Assembly: GCA_938018045.1 (NCBI GenBank)
Contig: CALIIP010000262.1
Span: 1 to 5,083 of the forward strand
DNA length: 5,083 bases
Source: an uncultured Flavobacteriaceae bacterium
GTDB lineage: Bacteria > Bacteroidota > Bacteroidia > Flavobacteriales > Flavobacteriaceae
Direction: 5' to 3'
The notes under the pieces are model-generated. The model searched no databases and was not told the origin of the DNA. It saw nothing but the letters and a program-made list of their open reading frames with translations. A program made the translations under genes and the position numbers. Position 1 is the stretch's first letter; each line of letters begins with the position of its first letter. Positions 1-5,083 of the stretch are shown here, one piece after another.

Positions 1-1292
1 TCTCTATGTTGATTCACTTCATTTACAATTCTTTTCACAGCATAATCATAATATTTCCTACTGTATGTTCTTTTAAAATCAATATCTCTATCGGTTGAAG
101 TTTCCCAATTTGGTTGTAGCGTAATTTTTTCTTCTATATCATTATACAAAGAAGTTCCTTTTATAGGATACGCGACAGTAATTGTATATAGGCTTGGATT
201 TGCATCTTTAAGGTATTGGATAGTTAGATTAATATCGCTTTCATCTTCTCCAGGATAGCCAACCATTATAAATGTGCCAGATTCTATGCCAATTTCATTT
301 GTTCTTTGGATAGCTTTTTTCACAACATCGACATCAACACGCCTGTCCATAGCATCAATTATTTTTTGAGAGCCACTTTCAGCACCAATCCATATTCTAA
401 AACACCCAATTTCTTTCAATAATTGTAAAATTTCGTCAGTCAACCTTTCTGCACGTGTAATACATTCAAAATCAATTTTAAAATTCTGAATCTTCATTTC
501 TGCATGAAACTCTCGAATCCATTTGTGACTCACCGTAAATACATCATCGACAAACCAAATAGCATCAGGATTATATACTGTTTTTAGCATCATTAATTCC
601 TGCACAACAAGTTTTGCAGGTCTTCGTCTATAACTTTGACCATACACAGCAGTACTACACCATTTACAAGTGTAAGGGCAACCTCTTTGTGTGCTTACGG
701 TCATGGAATTTTTACCATGATATTTTGTCCAAGTATCTAAATAAGGCTGAAAGTTTATTCCCTCTCGATTTGGAAGAGGCAATTCACTCATTTCTTTCAT
801 TTTTATTCTTGCGGATGTTTTAATGACTTCTCCACCTCTAAGAAATGCGATTCCGCTAACTTCAGAAAAGTCTTCAGAATTTAATAGTGAAGTTGATAAT
901 TCTAACATTGTCTGTTCACCTTCACCAATTATTAAAAAATCAACACCAGTTTTAAGATAATTTTCAATATTATATGTAATATCTGGACCTCCTAAAATAA
1001 CTTTTGGAGCACCATATTCGATATTTGATTTTAATTCTTTTATCAATTTGATTACATTTATTTTTGTCATCAAATTAGTGTAAACAGCTATAATTTTTGG
1101 CTTAGATATTTTGATATGTTCCAACTGCTCATCAAAAGAAGAGAAAGTACTGTCAAAAACCTTATTATTAAGATTGTGCTCTTTCAAATAACCAGAAATA
1201 TAAAGCAATCCTAGAGGCGGATAAGGCTTCATTATTTTGGCTTCCTTATCATCTTCGTATAAGAAATAAGAATGTGTTAAAAGAATACTCAT
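1..1292 (-). CDS. Radical SAM protein with N-terminal B12-binding-like domain (partial, C-terminus beyond window)
   Basis: An open frame of 430 codons runs without a stop from the ATG at 1292-1290 off the left edge. Residues 1 to about 140 resemble a cobalamin-binding Rossmann-like domain: THSYF at the N-terminus, PPLG at 25-28, GGPD at 101-104 and GEGE at 123-126. The radical SAM core begins with RGCPYTCKWC, giving the CxxxCxxC ligands of the [4Fe-4S] cluster at C205, C209 and C212. The later family motif GAESGSQ lies at 303-309. Family knowledge predicts reductive cleavage of S-adenosylmethionine to a radical in the cytoplasm; the substrate is unknown. No DxHxxG motif is present, so the usual lower-ligand histidine for cobalamin is missing. 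The start codon overlaps the methyltransferase stop by 4 bp (ATGA). The protein is a clear paralog of the radical SAM protein at 2076-3527. By alignment with it, roughly the last 45 residues lie outside the window. Confidence 0.93.
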   Translation of the reverse strand, partial: MSILLTHSYFLYEDDKEAKIMKPYPPLGLLYISGYLKEHNLNNKVFDSTFSSFDEQLEHIKISKPKIIAVYTNLMTKINVIKLIKELKSNIEYGAPKVILGGPDITYNIENYLKTGVDFLIIGEGEQTMLELSTSLLNSEDFSEVSGIAFLRGGEVIKTSARIKMKEMSELPLPNREGINFQPYLDTWTKYHGKNSMTVSTQRGCPYTCKWCSTAVYGQSYRRRPAKLVVQELMMLKTVYNPDAIWFVDDVFTVSHKWIREFHAEMKIQNFKIDFECITRAERLTDEILQLLKEIGCFRIWIGAESGSQKIIDAMDRRVDVDVVKKAIQRTNEIGIESGTFIMVGYPGEDESDINLTIQYLKDANPSLYTITVAYPIKGTSLYNDIEEKITLQPNWETSTDRDIDFKRTYSRKYYDYAVKRIVNEVNQHR

Positions 1293-2080
1293 TTTTTTTG
1301 TAATGTTATGATGAAATGATCAGAATATCTTGCTAAAAATGCCCAGTTTTTTATTCTATTTTCCATCCAATTTAAAATATTTAACAGCCAAATTTTATTT
1401 TTAAAAAACGTTTCTAAATATGATGGTGGAATATAAAAACCAATAGGTTTTATTTGAGTCACTGTATATTTAGTATTCGTTAAATGTACAATTTCTTTGG
1501 GATTATAATACCATGTTTTAACTATCGAATTCCCAACTTTAACCGATAAATAATCAGTTGTATTTCTCCTAAATAATTGTTTCCATTTACCAGAAAAAAG
1601 CAAGTATTTGTTTTCCCAAATACAATTTTTTGGCATAATCACGAGTGTAATTTTACCGTTTTTTGTAAGTGTTTTAGATATATCCGTAAAAAAAACATTT
1701 AATTCTTCTTTTGATAAACAATTTAACCCTCCGAAGTTAGAAAAAATATAATCGAATTTTTGAGATTCTTTGTCATTCTGAACAAAGTGAAAGATCTTTT
1801 TTATATCCAATTGCTTAAACCTTAGGCTTTTGGTTTTTGATGCTTTCTGTTTTGCAACGTTTATCATTTCAGATGAAATATCTGTTGCTAAAACTGTATG
1901 TCCTTTTTTAGCAAGCCAAATGGCATCTTGACCAGTTCCGCAGTTTAATTCTAATATATTTTGGTTGGTTGGTAATTTTTCTAAATTATCATAAACTAAA
2001 CGTCTCTGACGTTTGCCAATTTCACTATGTGTAAAATCAGTATCGTATTCTTTGGCTATATGATCAAAATCAGCTTTAAT
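1289..2080 (-). CDS. Class I SAM-dependent methyltransferase (start uncertain, possible ATT start)
   Basis: This gene encodes a cytoplasmic Rossmann-fold methyltransferase of about 263 residues. Numbered from an ATT at 2080-2078, the SAM-binding motif I is ILELNCGTGQDA at 42-53. The acidic residue that binds the SAM ribose is D67 in LATDIS, and the motif IV region is YIFSNFGGLNC at 111-121. The N-terminal ADFDHIAKEYD and FTHSEIGKRQR segments and the C-terminal ARYSDHFIITL are typical of small-molecule methyltransferases; the substrate is unknown. The first in-frame ATG, at 1867, would remove motif I and cannot be the true start. Upstream of it the frame stays open to a TGA at 2095-2093, with no ATG, GTG or TTG. 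The best candidate is ATT at 2080, whose last base begins the TAA stop of the upstream gene. A second ATT is at 2089. Alternatives are a frameshift or a sequencing error in the A5 run at 2089-2093. The stop overlaps the next gene's ATG by 4 bp. Confidence 0.85.
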   Translation of the reverse strand: MKADFDHIAKEYDTDFTHSEIGKRQRRLVYDNLEKLPTNQNILELNCGTGQDAIWLAKKGHTVLATDISSEMINVAKQKASKTKSLRFKQLDIKKIFHFVQNDKESQKFDYIFSNFGGLNCLSKEELNVFFTDISKTLTKNGKITLVIMPKNCIWENKYLLFSGKWKQLFRRNTTDYLSVKVGNSIVKTWYYNPKEIVHLTNTKYTVTQIKPIGFYIPPSYLETFFKNKIWLLNILNWMENRIKNWAFLARYSDHFIITLQKK

Positions 2081-3527
2081 GACTTGAATTTTTCATTCTA
2101 CTAAGTAGAATTTTATCAAAAAAGGCACTTGGAATATAATATCCTAATAAAACAATTGCACGTAAGTTATTGAAAATTTCACCTTTTTTGAGGTAGTTTA
2201 AGCCTTGAGATTTTCGAAAGACTTTATGTGTATATCGTTGTAATTTTCTATAGTAATTTTGATTGAATGTGCCTTTAAAAAGCATTGCTAAATCATCACT
2301 ATCTTTCCAATTTGCTTTACCTACCAATTGATCTTTTACCTTTTCATAAAAAGGAGTTTCAGGTAAAGGATATGAAACAGAAACTCCAATATTATCAGGT
2401 TTTAAACGTTTGATAAGATTTATAGTTTCATAAATATTTTTTTCTGTTTCACCAATATATCCATACTGAATAAAAAAGGCAACTTTTACGCCCTTTGACT
2501 GCAATAACTGAGTTGATTTTTCTATTTGTGCAATTGTAGTGCCTTTATCCATAGCATCTAATATCTTTTGAGAGCCACTTTCTGCACCAATCCAAACTTC
2601 TTCCAATCCGCTTTCTGCTAAGGCATCAATAGTGTCTTCTTTTAACAATAAATCGGCTCTACTTTGTATGTAGTAACGTATTTTTAAATCTTCTTTTTTT
2701 AATAAATCTCGAAATTCTTGTACCCATTTTGGCTTGAGCCCAAAAATATCATCACACATCCAAAATCTGTTAACTTGATAATTTTTAGACAAATATGCAA
2801 TCATTTCTACCACGCGTTTTGGCGAATGAGAATTATAACGTTGTCCATAAATTGGTTTTGCACACCAGTTACAGTGATAAGGGCAGCCACGAGTTGTGGC
2901 TAGATTGAGAGTAAATTCTTGTTTTGAGTTTTTCCAAACATTTCTATAAGACTCAATATCGACTAAATCCCAAGAAGGCATTGGCAAGTCATCCAAATCT
3001 CTTAAAACAATTCTTTTTTTAGTTTTAATAAACTCATCATTATCTTTAAAAATAATTCCATTTATTTCTGATAGATTTAATTTGGCGTCCCCTTTAATAA
3101 AATTAACGAGTTCTAACAGCGTTTCTTCTCCTTCACCAAAAATTATAAAATCGGCTCCTTTTTTAAGGTATTTTTCAGAATGATCTGTACTATCTGAACT
3201 AGAAATAATAACTGTACAACCTTGTTCTTTACCTAATTTTATCATTTCAAAACATGCTTCACGCATGGTTGTTAAGCACATTTTTGTGAGGTAATTAAAG
3301 CAATCATCATAAATGACCAAAAATTTTGGTTTTTCTCTTTCTATAACTTGTTTTAATTCATTAGGATTCTCTTTTAACCCAACATCAAAAAGAGAAACAA
3401 TATAGTTGTTTTCCCTTAATACACTTGCAGCGTAGATAGTTCCTAAAGGTAAATAAGGTGTTTGATTTCGCCATTGTTTGGCATCCATTTTATAAAAATA
3501 CGAATGTGTAAAGAGTACATCCATCAT
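2076..3527 (-). CDS. Radical SAM protein with N-terminal B12-binding-like domain
   Basis: This is a complete 483-residue protein. The N-terminal B12-binding-like domain spans about 1-145, with THSYFY at 7-12, LPLG at 26-29 and GEGE at 131-134. A linker (LPMPSW at 181-186) leads to the radical SAM core, where TRGCPYHCNWC carries the cluster cysteines C215, C219 and C222. GAESGSQ follows at 314-320. The C-terminal 80 residues are basic, then hydrophobic (about 456-475), and may contact a membrane or another subunit. By family it should cleave SAM to a 5'-deoxyadenosyl radical; the substrate is unknown. A DxHxxG cobalamin-histidine motif is absent, as in its paralog. The N-terminal domain instead has four cysteines (C76, C84, C92, C104) that the paralog lacks. 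The gene starts with two consecutive ATG codons; the first overlaps the upstream stop in an ATGA, favouring translational coupling. The TAA stop lies inside the methyltransferase frame, where an unusual junction occurs. Confidence 0.94.
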   Translation of the reverse strand: MMDVLFTHSYFYKMDAKQWRNQTPYLPLGTIYAASVLRENNYIVSLFDVGLKENPNELKQVIEREKPKFLVIYDDCFNYLTKMCLTTMREACFEMIKLGKEQGCTVIISSSDSTDHSEKYLKKGADFIIFGEGEETLLELVNFIKGDAKLNLSEINGIIFKDNDEFIKTKKRIVLRDLDDLPMPSWDLVDIESYRNVWKNSKQEFTLNLATTRGCPYHCNWCAKPIYGQRYNSHSPKRVVEMIAYLSKNYQVNRFWMCDDIFGLKPKWVQEFRDLLKKEDLKIRYYIQSRADLLLKEDTIDALAESGLEEVWIGAESGSQKILDAMDKGTTIAQIEKSTQLLQSKGVKVAFFIQYGYIGETEKNIYETINLIKRLKPDNIGVSVSYPLPETPFYEKVKDQLVGKANWKDSDDLAMLFKGTFNQNYYRKLQRYTHKVFRKSQGLNYLKKGEIFNNLRAIVLLGYYIPSAFFDKILLSRMKNSSH

Positions 3528-4459
3528 TTTTCTAGCGGAATAGAAAGGTTGTGTTCTTTGTTAAAAGCAATGATGTTTTTGTTCAACATATTAATTACTT
3601 TTTTTTGATTATTATTTGGGTGGTGCTTAGAGATGTTTTTATTGCCTTTAAATGCAACTTTAAAATCTGAATCTTGTAATTTTTCAAACTTCTTTAATTG
3701 ATGATTTTTAGTTAAGGTCATAAAATATTCATCTAATTTATCCCCAAACTTTCCATTAAGTAGAAATTCAGAAGAACGTTTAAAGATGTTTTTCTTTATT
3801 GCCGATGATTTTTTATTTTGATTCATATAATTCGGAAAATAATCTAAAACCCACTGATTGTTGTTTTTAAAATCGGAATAAACACCATTCCCGCTCATCG
3901 GAATTAAAGTTGCAAATTCAGTTGCAGTAAAACGATTTTTTTCAGCAATTTCAAGTGAATTTGTACTCATTAAATAATTAATGCAGAAATATTTTTTAGA
4001 ATTTAATAGAAATATTTTTTTAAAAGCAATCAATAGTGTTCTTGTAAGCCATAAACGGTTTGGACTAGTGATAATAAAGTAATCAACATCATCTTTTTCT
4101 CCAAAATAACCTTTTGACATAGATCCTGATAAAAATACACCTTCAACAAATGGGAATTGGCTAATAAAAGCAGATACTTTAGTTACTTTTTTTAAAACTT
4201 CCTCTGCTTTTTTGTTTCCTCTTCTTCTTCTTTCAACAAGGCTTTTATTTTTAGAAACACTGTAAAATTCATCAAAAGAATAGATAATTTTTTTATTCAC
4301 TAAATCATTTAATTCAGTATTGATTTTATCATTAGAATACTGGCTAAATTGTTCAATTTCATTTGCTGTGATTGGATAATCAAAGCCGTCAAAATATAAT
4401 AATGTTTTTAAAACATCATTTGTAGTGTATTCGTTTGATATGTTTACGTGCTCTAACAA
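3524..4459 (-). CDS. Nucleotidyltransferase-fold protein with N-terminal winged-helix domain
   Basis: This gene encodes 311 residues. Residues about 12-75 look like a winged-helix domain (LKTLLYFDGFDYPITANEI, then a basic strand region ending YSVSK). A DNA polymerase beta-like nucleotidyltransferase core follows: GVFLSGSMSKGY at 107-118 contains the GS signature (G112, S113), and D124 and D126 in DDVDYF form the metal-binding DxD. Such proteins transfer NMP to small molecules, protein or RNA, but the acceptor here is unknown. The C-terminal part is lysine- and asparagine-rich and of unknown function. The only plausible start is TTG at 4459: an in-frame stop lies at 4483-4481, no ATG or GTG occurs between, and the next methionine, M114, is within the active site. 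The stop overlaps the following radical SAM start by 4 bp, so it is the first gene of the cluster and probably acts in the same pathway. An antitoxin-toxin reading (MNT/HEPN) is less likely, because no HEPN partner is adjacent. Confidence 0.85.
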   Translation of the reverse strand: MLEHVNISNEYTTNDVLKTLLYFDGFDYPITANEIEQFSQYSNDKINTELNDLVNKKIIYSFDEFYSVSKNKSLVERRRRGNKKAEEVLKKVTKVSAFISQFPFVEGVFLSGSMSKGYFGEKDDVDYFIITSPNRLWLTRTLLIAFKKIFLLNSKKYFCINYLMSTNSLEIAEKNRFTATEFATLIPMSGNGVYSDFKNNNQWVLDYFPNYMNQNKKSSAIKKNIFKRSSEFLLNGKFGDKLDEYFMTLTKNHQLKKFEKLQDSDFKVAFKGNKNISKHHPNNNQKKVINMLNKNIIAFNKEHNLSIPLEK

Positions 4460-4469
4460 CTTATTATAA

Positions 4470-4496
4470 TAGATGCATTTTTATCCAAAAGGTTGC
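4470..4496 (-). promoter_or_regulatory. Candidate ECF-sigma-like promoter for the nucleotidyltransferase/radical SAM operon
   Basis: The 41-bp gap before the TTG start holds, on the minus strand, GCAACC (4496-4491) and CATCTA (4475-4470). Sixteen bases separate AAC from CATC. ECF sigma factors typically recognise an AAC-type -35 element and a CGTC-type -10 element about 16 bases apart, so this is a one-mismatch fit in the -10 core. Transcription would begin near 4464, leaving a leader of only a few bases before the TTG. No TAnnTTTG housekeeping element of Bacteroidota is seen in the gap. This is pattern matching on a short site and remains tentative. Confidence 0.35.
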
Positions 4497-4500
4497 AAGA

Positions 4501-5049
4501 TTATTTTTTATTTAATTCAAAATTAATATCAACATTAACAGTTTTTGCAATTTTCTCTGACACTTTGCTTTTAAGAGCAATGTCATAATCTGCAATGTTT
4601 ACAGAAAATTTTGATGAAAGATAAATTTTACCATCAACAGTTTTTAACTTTGCAGTTGTTGTAATTTCTTTAGTTACACCGTGAATTGAAAGATTGCCCT
4701 TAATATTATATTCTTTATCTTCAGAGGATAAATCTGAAAGGTTAAAACCTTCAATATCTCCGTTAAATTTTGCTTTTGGAAATGTTTCTGAATCCATAAA
4801 GCGTTTCTCGTTAAAATGCTCTTGCATTAAAGCTTTTTTGAATTGAAAACCTCGAATGAGAGCTAATGAAGCAAATGTTCCATCGTCTTTTAAAATAGCA
4901 CTTACGGTATTGTTTTTTGCTGCAACAGGTTCAAAATTTGAAACTGATGCTTCAAAATTAATTGAGCCACTTTTAGTATAGTATTTTGTTTGTCCAACAA
5001 CAGATATTGTTATAAAAAAAGCAAAAATAAGAGTTAATAAATTTTTCAT
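4501..5049 (-). CDS. YceI family protein, exported lipid-binding-like beta-barrel
   Basis: This gene encodes 182 residues, a usual length for the family. Residues 1-19 form a signal peptide: basic MKN, a hydrophobic stretch, then a likely cut after SVVG before Q20. The mature part matches YceI. The characteristic MQEHFNEKRFMDSETFPKAK block is at 75-94, where charged residues precede the FP-x-x-x-F strand, and NLSIHGVTKEI is at 119-129. YceI proteins are extended lipocalin-like barrels that hold a long isoprenoid or amide lipid in the periplasm; the ligand here is not known. The start at 5049 is preceded by an A-rich stretch (TTTAAAAAATG), as is common in Bacteroidota, and the signal peptide begins directly at this methionine. 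The remaining 34 bases to the window edge are AT-rich with no promoter I could call. The next gene begins 41 bp after the stop, with no terminator hairpin between, so readthrough into the operon is possible. Confidence 0.95.
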   Translation of the reverse strand: MKNLLTLIFAFFITISVVGQTKYYTKSGSINFEASVSNFEPVAAKNNTVSAILKDDGTFASLALIRGFQFKKALMQEHFNEKRFMDSETFPKAKFNGDIEGFNLSDLSSEDKEYNIKGNLSIHGVTKEITTTAKLKTVDGKIYLSSKFSVNIADYDIALKSKVSEKIAKTVNVDINFELNKK

Positions 5050-5083
5050 TTTTTAAAGATTTTAATTTAGTAAATAATTTGTT

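Noticed and set aside
614..823. Plus-strand open frame of 69 codons
   Set aside because: It lies wholly antisense to the partial radical SAM gene, covering its CxxxCxxC region, and its protein has no recognisable features.
1289..1867. Methyltransferase of 192 residues starting at ATG 1867
   Set aside because: This start would delete the SAM-binding motif I and the acidic residue of motif II, both of which are clearly encoded upstream in the same frame.
2718..2903. Plus-strand open frame of 61 codons
   Set aside because: It is antisense to the core of the complete radical SAM gene. The conserved motifs are on the minus strand.
3524..4459. Type VII (MNT/HEPN) toxin-antitoxin module
   Set aside because: The protein is much longer than a minimal MNT antitoxin, has an added winged-helix domain, and its coupled neighbours are radical SAM and methyltransferase genes, not a HEPN protein.
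4464..4478. Mini-ORF ATG CAT CTA TTA TAA just upstream of the nucleotidyltransferase
   Set aside because: It encodes only four residues, overlaps the candidate -10 element and probably lies upstream of the transcript start, so there is no support for a leader peptide.
4485..4492. CCAAAAGG inverted repeat after YceI as a possible terminator
   Set aside because: The stem is only 2 bp with an AAAA loop and is not followed by a proper U tract.

Overview
The window is AT-rich. All genes lie on the minus strand, packed head to tail, with A-rich sequence rather than Shine-Dalgarno motifs before the starts. Together with a secreted YceI-like protein, this points to a Bacteroidota genome, most likely a flavobacterium. 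That placement is inferred from composition and gene style, not from a marker gene.

In the direction of transcription (right to left) the layout is as follows. A YceI-family exported protein occupies 4501-5049. A 41-bp gap (4460-4500) holds a candidate ECF-sigma-like promoter. A tightly coupled cluster follows: a winged-helix/nucleotidyltransferase protein (3524-4459, TTG start), a radical SAM protein with an N-terminal B12-binding-like domain (2076-3527), a class I SAM-dependent methyltransferase (1289-about 2080), and a second, paralogous radical SAM protein (1292 down to base 1) that runs off the window. Neighbouring cluster genes overlap by 4 bp (ATGA) at two junctions. At the third junction the methyltransferase has no ordinary start codon, and its reading frame runs directly into the end of the upstream radical SAM gene.

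The four overlapping genes look like one translationally coupled biosynthetic or modification operon: two related radical SAM enzymes, one methyltransferase and one nucleotidyl-transfer protein. The substrate cannot be read from the sequence. No peptide precursor, polyketide or glycan gene is visible, and the operon continues beyond the left edge. YceI is probably an independent upstream gene. There is no RNA gene, insertion sequence, CRISPR array or convincing terminator. The only non-coding DNA is the 41-bp gap and the last 34 bases.
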